A stretch of 64,000 bases of DNA from Bradyrhizobium sp. SK17 (lineage in GTDB: Bacteria; Pseudomonadota; Alphaproteobacteria; Rhizobiales; Xanthobacteraceae): contig NZ_CP025113.1 of NCBI RefSeq assembly GCF_002831585.1, positions 3,363,001 to 3,427,000 on the forward strand. The letters are read 5' to 3'. The notes under the pieces were generated by a model that was not told the DNA's origin, searched no databases, and was given only the letters and a program-made list of their open reading frames with translations. The translations under genes and the position numbers were made by a program. This document shows, in pieces, positions 9,763 through 18,259 of this stretch. Within the stretch, counting starts at the first letter, position 1. Every line of letters begins with the position of its first letter.

Positions 9763-10789
9763 CACCTCGGCATTCGCGCCGAACATGACGACGCTGATTG
9801 CATTGCGCTTCCTGATGGGACTCGGTCTCGGTGCCGAGAACGTCGTCGGCTACTCCATCATGGCGGAGTTCTTCCCGGCCCGCGTGCGTGGCCGCTGGTC
9901 CGGTTTGATCTGCACGCTCGTCACTGCGGGGCTGCCAGCCTCCGCACTACTCGCGTGGTTGCTGGTGCCGCAATTCGGTTGGAGGGTGATGTTCGTGCTG
10001 GGCGCGGTGGGAGCCCTCGTTGCCTGGATTCTCCGTCGAAACCTACCAGAATCGCCGCGTTGGCTGGCGTCCGTCGGCCGTGATGCGGAGGCCGACGCGC
10101 TGGTGTCGAACTTCGAGCGCGAAGCTGCGATCAAGCTTCCACCTGTGGAGGCTCCTGCGTACTCGCCTCCGGCACCTCACGTGGGCGATCTTTTTCGCGC
10201 TCCCTATGTTGGCCGTCTCATCGTGGGGTGCGTCTCGCTGATGGTGGTCAATACCCTGATCTACGGCTTCATCACATGGCTGCCGACATTCTTCGTCGGT
10301 CAGGGCGAAACGATCGCCCGCAGTACCGGATATGCGCTTCTCATGGCCGTAGGAGGGCCAATCGGATCGGCTCTTGGCGCAATGTCTGCCGACGCGTTTG
10401 GCCGCAAGTCGACCATTATCGGTGCGGCAGCAATAACGATTGTCTTCAGCATCTTCTTCTCGCTGTCGACCAACTCGTCGATGACGGCGGTGCTCGGCCT
10501 CCTCTTGACGATCCCGATCTATGTGTTGGTCGCTGCGCTCTTCGCGGTCTACGTGCCGGAATTGTTTCCGACCGAATTTCGCCTGCGGGGGGTCGGTATC
10601 TGCAACGCCGCAGGCCGATCCGCCAGCATCATCGTTCCACTGTTCGTTGCGCCGATCTTCACGGAATTCGGTGTCGGAGGCGTCCTGACGATGATGGTGG
10701 TGGCGCTTTTCGTTATGATCATCGTCGTCGCTTCACTCGGGGAGGAGCCGGAGCGAAGGCCGGCTGAGGAAGCAACGGCCGCAGCGTAG
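9758..10789 (+). pseudogene. MFS transporter, 5'-truncated at the IS21 element
   Basis: The recognisable transporter starts at about SAFAPNMTTLIALRFLMGLG immediately after the element and runs about 340 residues. It includes the GLGAENVVGY and EFFPARVRGRW motifs of sugar/aromatic-acid proton symporters. The first two or three helices of a normal MFS protein of about 440 residues are missing. The missing 5' part is not on the other side of the element, where a foreign transposase relic and the efflux operon lie, so sequence was deleted as well as interrupted. The frame stays open into the element, so a short fusion product is conceivable, but a working transporter is not. Confidence 0.8.
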
Positions 10790-10888
10790 CGCCGCGGCAG
10801 GAATTCAGGACAAGCGAACTTTCTAACACACCTTCGAGGATCACCCGCGAAGGCACAGTAGAGTTTTGTCTCATCATAGGGGGTTGAA

Positions 10889-11866
10889 ATGTCATTTCGC
10901 GGTCGCTTGCTTGCAATTGCGCTTACGATCTCGATCGGCACTGGCGTCGCCTACGGCGCGGACGTTGATCCGCTGTTAAAGGCTGCAAAGCCAGATTCCA
11001 TCTTTCCGGCGTTCTCCGTCAACGACAACCGAATCACATATTCGTACCTGCCGGACGGCACGGATCCCGGTGTGCCCGGCAAAACGGCCAAGCAGGTCTA
11101 CTCTTTCACGCACTTTGATTCGTGGGCCTATGGCACCAATCTGATCAACCTGTCGTTGCTCAAGTCCGATCACAACGATCCGGCTCAGCCGTGCGCGGCC
11201 GGGCGGACGGGATGCTCCGGCGCAACTGAGTTCTACGGGACGATCCGAAGCACGTTCGGCTTCAATCAGATCTTTAATACCAACGCGTTCAGCGTGGGGC
11301 CGTTGCACAACGTATCGCTGGAGGTCGGTGCGGACGGCGAAGTTGAAAACAATGCACTATCGCCCGCCAAGCGGGTCGGTGTCGTTGGGCTGCAGTTCGC
11401 GTTCGATCTGCCCTACAAGGGTTTCTTCAACGTTGCGCCGATGTACTACAAGGAGCTCAATCATAGCGCGTTCATCCCAGCGCCATACGACAGCAATCAG
11501 AACTTCGACAGCACCTGGACGATCGAAACCAACTATTACATGGATCTCGGATTTCTGCCCGAGTACCTGCCACTTTCGGTGAGTGGCCGGGCGGCCTGGA
11601 CTGGCCCGAAAGGAACTGGCACCAACATGCCGGGCACGCTTGCAAGAAAGCTTGAACTGAATAGCGAGCCGGTCCGGTTGACGCTCGATGCCAGCAAAGC
11701 CTTCATGGGCCCGCAATATACTCACCTCGTCGACGTCTGGGTCGCTTATCGTTACTGGCAGAACAAGTTCGGTCTCGATCACAATGTTGCACCCCAGTGC
11801 GTCGCGGCCAACAGCGGGGCATGCACTGAGTCTTCGGTGTACACGGGCGTCACTGTGAAGTTCTAA
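10889..11866 (+). CDS. Outer-membrane beta-barrel protein (Tsx-like)
   Basis: 325 residues with a signal peptide (MSFRGRLLAIALTISIGTG, cleavage after VAYGA). Alternating aromatic/polar strands follow, and the terminal Phe (TGVTVKF) is typical of barrels inserted by the Bam machinery. The pattern resembles nucleoside-channel (Tsx-like) or other small-substrate channels found beside MFS transporters for organic acids. It has AGGGGG seven bases upstream of ATG 10889. A strong hairpin terminator follows. The truncated MFS gene just upstream was probably its partner. Confidence 0.7.
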   Translation: MSFRGRLLAIALTISIGTGVAYGADVDPLLKAAKPDSIFPAFSVNDNRITYSYLPDGTDPGVPGKTAKQVYSFTHFDSWAYGTNLINLSLLKSDHNDPAQPCAAGRTGCSGATEFYGTIRSTFGFNQIFNTNAFSVGPLHNVSLEVGADGEVENNALSPAKRVGVVGLQFAFDLPYKGFFNVAPMYYKELNHSAFIPAPYDSNQNFDSTWTIETNYYMDLGFLPEYLPLSVSGRAAWTGPKGTGTNMPGTLARKLELNSEPVRLTLDASKAFMGPQYTHLVDVWVAYRYWQNKFGLDHNVAPQCVAANSGACTESSVYTGVTVKF

Positions 11867-11901
11867 GACCGGCGAATTGCCGTCCTCGTCTCTCCCAGCT
11901 G

Positions 11902-11931
11902 GGCCGCCACCAAAGTGGCGGCCACATTTTT
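11902..11931 (+). terminator. Rho-independent terminator after the outer-membrane protein gene
   Basis: Perfect 9-bp stem GGCCGCCAC / GTGGCGGCC with a CAAA loop, followed within two bases by TTTTT. The remaining sequence to 12128 shows no convincing gene. Confidence 0.85.
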
Positions 11932-12128
11932 CTGTATGGCAAAGGCGACTGCACTCGAGGCGCTCGTGCAAACGACGATATCAGTTGCGGTTATTGCTGC
12001 GCGTCGACCCGGATCGGCGGGAGGGTGTCCACGAGGCCGAAGCGGCGTTCGCGCGGCGGTATCAGGTTGACGTGATAGCGGTTACGCGTAGAGCCCCGGG
12101 AAGATCAGTCGATCGCGCGGATGCGTGA

Positions 12129-12485
12129 TCACAAGGGCTGGCGTTCATCAGCCGGAAGCGGCATTACTAGAAGAACGGACACTGGCGACGTTGTCTGATT
12201 GGTCAGGCGGCGGTCCTCGCCGGCGGCGATGCGGCAGGAATCCCATCGGTCGAGGACAACCTCGGTCTTGCCATTCGATACGTGGACGGTACCGTCAAGG
12301 ACCACATACATCTTCTCCTGCGGTGACGAGGATAGCGTCGTCCCGCCGCCTGGGGCGATCGTCGAAACGCCGATCCAGAACTCGGAAGAGGGGCCGGCTT
12401 CCCTGCCTTGCAGGCGCACCATTGCCATCTCAAAGTGACCCGGTGCGTTGTAAGGCGGCGCTTCGGTGAAGCGTACGACATGCAT
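12129..12485 (-). CDS. Cupin-domain protein, last gene of the dioxygenase operon
   Basis: 118 residues forming one cupin barrel: APGGGTTLSSSPQEKMYVVLDG is the first motif region and the segment around EDRRLTNQ the second. The usual metal-binding His pair is largely replaced (SSS in place of HxH), so catalysis is doubtful. It starts two bases after the upstream MDR gene ends, so it belongs to the same minus-strand operon. Its role is unknown; small cupins in such operons can be isomerases or ligand sensors. Confidence 0.7.
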   Translation of the reverse strand: MHVVRFTEAPPYNAPGHFEMAMVRLQGREAGPSSEFWIGVSTIAPGGGTTLSSSPQEKMYVVLDGTVHVSNGKTEVVLDRWDSCRIAAGEDRRLTNQTTSPVSVLLVMPLPADERQPL

Positions 12486-12487
12486 GA

Positions 12488-13504
12488 TCAGTCTCCCGGG
12501 CGCAGCACGATGCGGTCGCGCGAAGAGCCAATCACTGCGGTGTAGGCCGCCTTGGCGTCACGTAGCGGATAGATGGATGATGCGGTGATCTGGAACGGTC
12601 GAAGGAAGCCGCCGGCAAAGCCCGGCAGCACGCTGCGCAGGATTTCAGCGCTTTCAACCGATGAGAAGGCGAGGGTGTCTACCCCGACATAGGTGTGCCG
12701 CCCACGATAGAATTCCAGGATGTTGAACTGGACGATCTTATGGACCGCGGCGATCAGGATCTGCCGGCCGGCCTTGGCGAGCGAGCGATGGGCATCGTCG
12801 AAGTAGGGATCGCCGACGGTGTTGAACACGATATCTGCGCCATGGCCGTCGGTCAGTTCCCGCACTCCGTGCGCGAGGTCCGTCGTGGCGGAATTGATGA
12901 TCTCGATCGGAGCGTTGGCATGGCCTTCGTACGGTTCGTCCTTTCGCACAACGCCGATCACCTTGGCGCCGTACCAGGTCGCGAGTTGGGCCGCAGCCTG
13001 GCCGACCTTGCCGTTCACGCCCATGATGAGAACGTGCTCGCCCGGCTTTGGCGTGCCCGTCCTTCGAAAGCCCTCGATGGCCGTCACGAAGGGCACGCCG
13101 ATCCCTGCAGCCTCGTCCATCGAAATACTATCGGGCTTTTCGACCACGGCCTCGGCTTCGACGACGACATGGCTGGCATGGGTACCATCGCGGCGGATTC
13201 CGAGATCGCCCGATGTGCCGAACACAGCCTTGCCGCGCAGCTCACGAGGTCCATCGACCACTCGACCCGAAAAGTCACGGCCAGGGGTCCGCGGGAATAC
13301 CGCATAGGGCATCAAGCCCGTCGCGGCCTTGACGTCCGACGGATTGACGCCGGCAGCCTCGATTGCAACCACGACCTCGTGCGGTTGCCGCGCGAGCGAG
13401 TGTTGCTCGATCGCAGGCGCGATCGCTGCCACATCGGCGGCCTTGGCATTGAGCCGCACGCAGGCCGCCTCGACGGCGACATCTGGTTCCGGTCTGGCAT
13501 TCAT
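12488..13504 (-). CDS. Quinone-oxidoreductase-like MDR dehydrogenase
   Basis: 338 residues of the zinc-independent medium-chain dehydrogenase type: GroES-like N-terminal domain (GVNPSDVKAATG) and Rossmann domain with a VLIMGVNGKVGQAAAQLA nucleotide motif. There is no catalytic Cys/His zinc set. It probably reduces an enone or quinone intermediate with NAD(P)H. It sits in the operon between the beta-keto acid cleavage enzyme gene and the cupin gene; reduction of maleylacetate-like intermediates from the dioxygenase is one possible role. Confidence 0.8.
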   Translation of the reverse strand: MNARPEPDVAVEAACVRLNAKAADVAAIAPAIEQHSLARQPHEVVVAIEAAGVNPSDVKAATGLMPYAVFPRTPGRDFSGRVVDGPRELRGKAVFGTSGDLGIRRDGTHASHVVVEAEAVVEKPDSISMDEAAGIGVPFVTAIEGFRRTGTPKPGEHVLIMGVNGKVGQAAAQLATWYGAKVIGVVRKDEPYEGHANAPIEIINSATTDLAHGVRELTDGHGADIVFNTVGDPYFDDAHRSLAKAGRQILIAAVHKIVQFNILEFYRGRHTYVGVDTLAFSSVESAEILRSVLPGFAGGFLRPFQITASSIYPLRDAKAAYTAVIGSSRDRIVLRPGD

Positions 13505-13513
13505 GGCGTGCTC

Positions 13514-14422
13514 CTAAACCGCGACCTTCGTCGCAGGCGCGGGCAGGCCAACGATCTGCCGGGCGTCCGCGATCGTCGCGATCGCACCCCCAAGATCCTC
13601 GACGATGCGCCGTGCCTTGGCGACCATTTCGGCGTTCGAGGTCGCGAGCTGTCCGCGCGCGAGATAGGCTGAATCCTCGAGGCCAACGCGCACGTGACCG
13701 CCGGCAAGATAGGACTGCGCAACCGTCGTAAACGCGGCCTTGCCAATGCCAATTGCGGTGAACTCCGCATCCGATGGCAGCAGGTCGCGTGCGTACAGCA
13801 CGGTTTCTGGACCAGGCTGGAAGCCGTAGCGGACGCCCATCACGAAGGAGCAGAGTATCGGCCCTTGCAGCGTGCCGTCGGCGTTGAGATCGCGCATCAG
13901 GGCGATGTCTCCGGAATCGAACAATTCGATCTCCGGTCTGACGCCAGCATCCACAATCACCTTCGCCATGCGACGAACGTTGGCCGGGGTGTTGATCACA
14001 ACCTCGCGGCCCGAATTCATGGTGTTGAGATCGAGCGTGCAGATGTCGGGTCGCAGCGCGGCGATATGCTCGACCCGCTTCTCAGGCACCATCAGGGTCG
14101 TGCCCTCGGCGGCAACTTTCGGGTCGTCTTTAGACGGAACGAAGCGTCCGCCCGGTCCCGTTGTGATGTTGAGAATGAGTTCGGGATTGCGAGCGCGGAT
14201 GCGTTCCACGACGTCGACATAGTGATCGAGCAGCATCGAGGGACGACCGGTCAGCGGGTCGCGGACGTGAATGTGCACGATCGCGGCGCCTGCGTCCGCC
14301 GCGCCTAGGCAGGCGTCAGCGATCTGCGCCGGAGTGATGGGAAGATGAGGCGTCTGCTCGGGCGTCGTCAGATTGCCGGTGACGGCGCAGGTGATGATCA
14401 CCTTGTCGCGTGGGGATCGCAT
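13514..14422 (-). CDS. Beta-keto acid cleavage enzyme (BKACE, DUF849)
   Basis: 302 residues. It has the BKACE hallmarks: an early ITCAVTGN, the metal-binding HIHVRD motif, and NITTGPGG followed by the mid-chain DICTLDLNTMN. The family is a Zn-dependent TIM barrel that cleaves a beta-keto acid with acetyl-CoA to give acetoacetate and a new acyl-CoA. The start is ATG at 14422 with AAGGA nine bases upstream; the frame stays open further upstream, but that part overlaps the SDR gene in another frame. In this operon its likely substrate is a 3-oxo acid made after ring cleavage, for example 3-oxoadipate. That is inference. Confidence 0.88.
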   Translation of the reverse strand: MRSPRDKVIITCAVTGNLTTPEQTPHLPITPAQIADACLGAADAGAAIVHIHVRDPLTGRPSMLLDHYVDVVERIRARNPELILNITTGPGGRFVPSKDDPKVAAEGTTLMVPEKRVEHIAALRPDICTLDLNTMNSGREVVINTPANVRRMAKVIVDAGVRPEIELFDSGDIALMRDLNADGTLQGPILCSFVMGVRYGFQPGPETVLYARDLLPSDAEFTAIGIGKAAFTTVAQSYLAGGHVRVGLEDSAYLARGQLATSNAEMVAKARRIVEDLGGAIATIADARQIVGLPAPATKVAV

Positions 14423-14433
14423 CGGACGTTCCT

Positions 14434-15201
14434 TCAGAGTGATCGGCCGCCGTCGACCACGAAGGTCGTTCCGGTGGCGAAGCTGAGTTGGGTAGCGCAA
14501 GCGACGATCGCGGAGGCGATGTCGTCCGCGGTCGCGATCCGCTTCAGCGGCGTCGTTGCCGCCGTCTTGGCGTTGAAATCGGTGCCACGGCCCGGAACGA
14601 AGCCGGTGTCGACCACGCCGGGCGCGACCGCGAGCACCCGCACCTCGGGCGCCAGCACGCGCGCCAGCGATTTGGTCATGACGTCGATGCCCGCCTTGGC
14701 CGCGCAGTAGGCGATCGAGGAGCCGATACCGTTGGTGCCTGCAATGGACGAGATCGAAACGATCAGGCCGTCTCCACAGGCTTTCAGCAGCGGTGCGAAG
14801 CTGCGGATCGCTGCGAATTGTCCGCGCCAGTTGACGGCAAACATGCGGTCGATCAGCTCGTCGTCCAATGCCTCGAGGTCGGCGTGTGGGACGGGCTTGG
14901 TGAAGCCGGCAGCATTGACCAGCACGTCCAGACGGCCAAAGCGTTGCTCGATCTCGACGCGCAACGTCGTCAGCGTATCCGTCCGTGCCACGTCGGCAGC
15001 CAGCGCAGCGTGGCCTTCCCCCGCTAGGGTGCGCAGCACAGCGGCTGCCGCAGCCGTTTCCTCCGGCACGTCGCGGTGGCTGAGCGCTACACGAGCGCCA
15101 AGCTCTGCGAAGCGCCTCGCGGAGACGGCGCCAATGCTGCCGGCGCCGCCGATAACGAGCACAACCTTGCCCTTCATGGATGGGTTCATCGTTCGACTCA
15201 C
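14434..15201 (-). CDS. Short-chain dehydrogenase/reductase
   Basis: 255 residues: GGAGSIG cofactor loop near residue 18, NAAG at about 95, catalytic Ser in SISSIAG and the YCAAK Tyr/Lys pair. A classical SDR ending FVVDGG. The GTG start at 15201 overlaps the dioxygenase stop (GTGA); ATG codons at 15189 and 15177 are alternatives. It lies directly downstream of the ring-cleavage dioxygenase and upstream of BKACE, so it probably oxidises the diol or hydroxyl precursor, or reduces the cleavage product. Confidence 0.85.
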   Translation of the reverse strand: MSRTMNPSMKGKVVLVIGGAGSIGAVSARRFAELGARVALSHRDVPEETAAAAAVLRTLAGEGHAALAADVARTDTLTTLRVEIEQRFGRLDVLVNAAGFTKPVPHADLEALDDELIDRMFAVNWRGQFAAIRSFAPLLKACGDGLIVSISSIAGTNGIGSSIAYCAAKAGIDVMTKSLARVLAPEVRVLAVAPGVVDTGFVPGRGTDFNAKTAATTPLKRIATADDIASAIVACATQLSFATGTTFVVDGGRSL

Positions 15202-16100
15202 TTGATTGGTGGTTTGGGAAGAATCGCTTCGCCGTTTTCCATGACAAGGCGGTGGTTCAGCGTGTACCAGGGCGCGCGAACGCCGGCGGCCAGCGGTTCG
15301 CCGTGATCGTGCCGGCGATAGTCGCCGACCAGCGCCCGGGTCACTCCGAACACGACGTCGGTGTGGAGATGCTCGTCGTCATCGACGAAGATTTGCGTGA
15401 CGAGCGTCTTGTGGCCGGGCTTGAAGCCCAGGAAGTGGATGTGCGCCGGCCGGTAGGGGTGCCTGTGTTGGGCACGCAGCATATCGCCGACCGGGCCATC
15501 GGTCGGTACGGGATAGCCGGCCGGCTTGACTGATCGGAACGAGAACTGCCCGTTGGCATCCGTCGTGAACTTGCCGCGCAAGTTCATGTCGGCCTGCGTC
15601 TCGTCCTGGTTTTCGTAGAGCCCGACCGGCGAGGACTGCCATACGTCGACCTCGACATCGGCGAGAGGTTTGCCTGCGGTATCGACGATCTCGCACGCAA
15701 CGAACAGCTCGGGGCCGGGAGTTGGAGAGCGGACGATGGATGCGCCGTTCTCTGTCCTTGGCGAGTTGGCCCGCCAGAATGGTCCGAGCAGCGCGGCTGC
15801 GGTTTCAGTAGCCCCGCCGTTTCCGTTGTTCAACAGACAGACCAGCGTCGAGAAGCCGATCGCGTCCGCGAACAAAATGCCCTCGTTGTGGCTGTCGTTT
15901 GTTGCCTGTCCGATCCGGTTCAGGAAATCGATGCCAAGATCATACTCGGCCTCGGTGAGCTTCACCTCGCAGGCAAAGGCATGGATGTGTCTGACGAAGG
16001 CCTCCATCACCGCCCGGAGTCGCGGATTGTCGGCTGCCGACATCGCGCGCACCACGGTCGGGGTAACGTCCTCAAGCCTCTCGATAATGCCATTCGACAT
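15198..16100 (-). CDS. Intradiol ring-cleavage dioxygenase (hydroxyquinol/catechol 1,2-dioxygenase type)
   Basis: 300 residues with an N-terminal helical dimerisation domain (1-100) and an intradiol beta-sandwich. All four non-haem Fe(III) ligands can be placed: Tyr162 (VGLYEN), Tyr196 (AGYPVP), His220 and His222 (YRPAHIHF). It inserts O2 between the hydroxyls of a catechol or hydroxyquinol ring to give a muconate or maleylacetate. Overall it resembles hydroxyquinol 1,2-dioxygenases most. It is the first gene of the minus-strand operon and faces a LacI regulator across two palindromic operators. Confidence 0.92.
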   Translation of the reverse strand: MSNGIIERLEDVTPTVVRAMSAADNPRLRAVMEAFVRHIHAFACEVKLTEAEYDLGIDFLNRIGQATNDSHNEGILFADAIGFSTLVCLLNNGNGGATETAAALLGPFWRANSPRTENGASIVRSPTPGPELFVACEIVDTAGKPLADVEVDVWQSSPVGLYENQDETQADMNLRGKFTTDANGQFSFRSVKPAGYPVPTDGPVGDMLRAQHRHPYRPAHIHFLGFKPGHKTLVTQIFVDDDEHLHTDVVFGVTRALVGDYRRHDHGEPLAAGVRAPWYTLNHRLVMENGEAILPKPPIK

Positions 16101-16115
16101 CTCAAGTATCCTTCC

Positions 16116-16129
16116 TGCAATCGATTGTA
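16116..16129. promoter_or_regulatory. LacI-type operator 1
   Basis: TGCAATCGATTGTA contains the perfect 10-bp palindrome CAATCGATTG. It lies 16 bases upstream of the dioxygenase start codon and is a close relative of operator 2. It probably binds the adjacent LacI-family regulator. Confidence 0.7.
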
Positions 16130-16137
16130 ATCAGTAA

Positions 16138-16151
16138 TGCAAACGATTGCA
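16138..16151. promoter_or_regulatory. LacI-type operator 2
   Basis: TGCAAACGATTGCA is a 14-bp palindrome except for the central A/A pair, with the central CG typical of LacI/GalR-family sites. Its centre is 22 bp (two helical turns) from the centre of operator 1, so two dimers could bind one face of the divergent promoter region. Confidence 0.75.
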
Positions 16152-16211
16152 TATAGTCAATGGTCGCTGTATCATGAAATCGTGAATTCGCTAACCGCTA
16201 GGAATAACTGA

Positions 16212-17222
16212 GTGAATCGGGCTGTCCCGACAATCAAGCAGATCGCAGACGCCACCGGCGTCCATCCGTCGACGGTGTCGCGGGCTCTCGATCCGAAGAA
16301 ACGGCATCTGGTGGCTGAAGATGTCGCCAAAAGGATTTCGGCTGAGGCCGAGGCGCTCGGCTATCAGCCCAATCGCCTGGCTGCGAATTTGCGGCTCGGC
16401 CGATCCGATCTGATCGGCGTGCTTCTGCCGGACATCGCCAATCCGGTGTTTGCGCCGATTCTCGGCGGCATAGCCGAGGCCCTTGCTGCGGAAGGTTATG
16501 CGCCGATCGTCGCGGATGCCGGTAACGCATCATCGCAACAGATCTCCTTTGTCGAGAGACTGCTTAGCCAGCGCGTCGACGGCCTGATCCTGGCGACGGT
16601 ATCGCAGCAGGATGAGCTTGTGGGATTCTGCATGCGACGCGGTCTCCCAGTGATCCTGGTCAACCGATCCGAAGCGCGCGATCGCGTCTCGTCGGTTGTC
16701 TCCGATGACGGAGCGGGGATGCGTCTTGCCGTCGAACATCTCGTCAGCCTCGGACACAGGCGCATCGCACATGTCGCAGGCCCGCTGTCCACTTCAACTG
16801 GCGCGCTGCGGTACGACGGCTTCCACCTTGCGATGGCCGGGCACGGCTTGACGGGCGCCGTGCGCGAGGCGGCGGGCTATGCCCGCGAGGCCGGGGCGCA
16901 AGCCGCAGCGGATCTGCTTGCTGGGGCGCGCGATCTGACCGCAATCGTTGCCGCGAACGACTTGTTGGCCCTCGGTGTGCTTGATGTGCTGAAGGCGCGG
17001 CGCCTGCGGTGCCCGGAGGACATCTCGCTCGTCGGGCACAACGACATGCCGCTGATGGACGTTGTCTCGCCGCCGCTGACCACCGTGCGCATCGAACACA
17101 GGGAGATGGGACGTCGCGCCGCTCTAATGCTGATCGACACGATCAGGAACGGGTCGGCGACGGTACGACACGACGTACTTCGTCCTGAGCTCGTCGTAAG
17201 AGGCTCGACTCGTGTCGTTTGA
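16212..17222 (+). CDS. LacI-family transcriptional regulator
   Basis: 336 residues. The N-terminal helix-turn-helix (TIKQIADATGVHPSTVSRAL, residues 7-26) and hinge helix (PNRLAANLRLGRS) are followed by a periplasmic-binding-protein-like sensor domain ending ELVVRGST. The start is GTG 16212. It is divergent from the dioxygenase operon across 111 bp holding two LacI-like palindromes, so it most likely represses that operon and itself until an aromatic inducer binds. Confidence 0.92.
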   Translation: MNRAVPTIKQIADATGVHPSTVSRALDPKKRHLVAEDVAKRISAEAEALGYQPNRLAANLRLGRSDLIGVLLPDIANPVFAPILGGIAEALAAEGYAPIVADAGNASSQQISFVERLLSQRVDGLILATVSQQDELVGFCMRRGLPVILVNRSEARDRVSSVVSDDGAGMRLAVEHLVSLGHRRIAHVAGPLSTSTGALRYDGFHLAMAGHGLTGAVREAAGYAREAGAQAAADLLAGARDLTAIVAANDLLALGVLDVLKARRLRCPEDISLVGHNDMPLMDVVSPPLTTVRIEHREMGRRAALMLIDTIRNGSATVRHDVLRPELVVRGSTRVV

Positions 17223-17343
17223 TCGTTCCGGTCGTTCGCGCAAAGGACTTCTCGTCGAGATTTCGATCTGTCGCGCAATGTGTGGGGCGCGCTCAGGGTC
17301 TGGATCGGCGACTGAACCCGAGCGGCCCACGTGCAGGGTGGGT

Positions 17344-17379
17344 GAGGCCGGCCTCGGCCGGCCTCGCGGCTGTTATTTT
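17344..17379 (+). terminator. Terminator between the convergent LacI and hydrolase genes
   Basis: GAGGCCGG / CCGGCCTC 8-bp stem with a CCTCGG loop, followed on the plus strand by a T-rich stretch (TGTTATTTTC). It lies between two convergent genes and overlaps the hydrolase stop codon. The remaining intergenic sequence from 17223 shows no other feature. Confidence 0.6.
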
Positions 17380-18104
17380 CGCTGAGCGCTGACGACCTGT
17401 CCGACCAGTGTGGCCCAGGGCATGTTCAGTGCGCCGTAGACGGCGCCGGCCTCTGGGCGGGCGTTGTCCTTGAGGATCTCGACCATCAGCGTGGCGTAGT
17501 CCGAGACGACCACACCGGCTTGCTGCATGCGGAGCAGCCCGGTCTGGTGCTTGGTGTTGCTGAACGTGCCGCATGCATCGACGGCCACGTAGGATTCGTA
17601 TCCCTTGCCGATCGCGGTGATGGCTGGAAACGCGGCGCAGACCTCCAGCGAGACGCCCGCGAAGATCAGCTTCCGACGCCGGGTTGCCTCGATTGCTGCG
17701 GCGACCTTAGGATCGTCCCAGGCGTTGACCGACGAGCGGTCGATGATGGTCACGCCGGGCAGTGCGTCGACGAGCTCGGGAATGGTCGGTCCCCAGAGGC
17801 TGTCACGCGCGGTGGTGGTGACCACTAGCGGAAGCTTGAGCACCTGCGCGGCCTTGGCCAGCGCCACGACGTTGTGCTTCAGCTCGCCGATGGAGTAATC
17901 GCGGACGCCCGTCAGGAGCCCGACCTGGTGGTCGACCAGCACAAGCGCCGCATTATCGGACGTGAGGGGTGAATAAGCTTTGGTTTGATCGGTCATTGTA
18001 GTCTCCTTGTTTGCATTGGATTGAGCGACGGCAACCGGAGCGGCGGTCACGGCCGCGGCAGCCACCCCGAGGCCTGCACTGTGTAGAAATTGACGCCGTT
18101 CCAT
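17373..18104 (-). CDS. YcaC-like isochorismatase-fold hydrolase with Tat-type leader
   Basis: 243 residues. The isochorismatase fold has Asp58 (LVDHQ) and nucleophile Cys156 (SLEVCAAF). It starts with MERRQFLHSAGLGVAAAAVT, a twin-arginine-like signal ending near VAVAQ. Inside the leader, Met37 (17996) has its own AAGGAG site; starting there gives 207 residues, the usual YcaC length. The gene could thus make an exported and a cytosolic form, or the longer start may be spurious. Substrate unknown; YcaC relatives are amidase-like. It is divergent from the LysR gene at 18260, its likely regulator. Confidence 0.85.
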   Translation of the reverse strand: MERRQFLHSAGLGVAAAAVTAAPVAVAQSNANKETTMTDQTKAYSPLTSDNAALVLVDHQVGLLTGVRDYSIGELKHNVVALAKAAQVLKLPLVVTTTARDSLWGPTIPELVDALPGVTIIDRSSVNAWDDPKVAAAIEATRRRKLIFAGVSLEVCAAFPAITAIGKGYESYVAVDACGTFSNTKHQTGLLRMQQAGVVVSDYATLMVEILKDNARPEAGAVYGALNMPWATLVGQVVSAQRK

Positions 18105-18259
18105 GTGTGAACTCCCGTGTGGATGCTCGCAGTTGCCCTCAGCGGCCCTGTCGGAGCGGTGGTGTCTGCTGACAGTGCCGAAATAGACCCTCGACGATCG
18201 GCAAGATAGCTGCCATTTTCAAACTTATCGTCCAAATGGTTGGATGATCGGAGGCGCCC

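Noticed and set aside
13514..15247. 577-codon minus-strand frame spanning BKACE and the SDR gene
   Set aside because: Only the last 302 codons are BKACE; the rest is the SDR gene read in a wrong frame. ATG 14422 with its own ribosome site is the true start.
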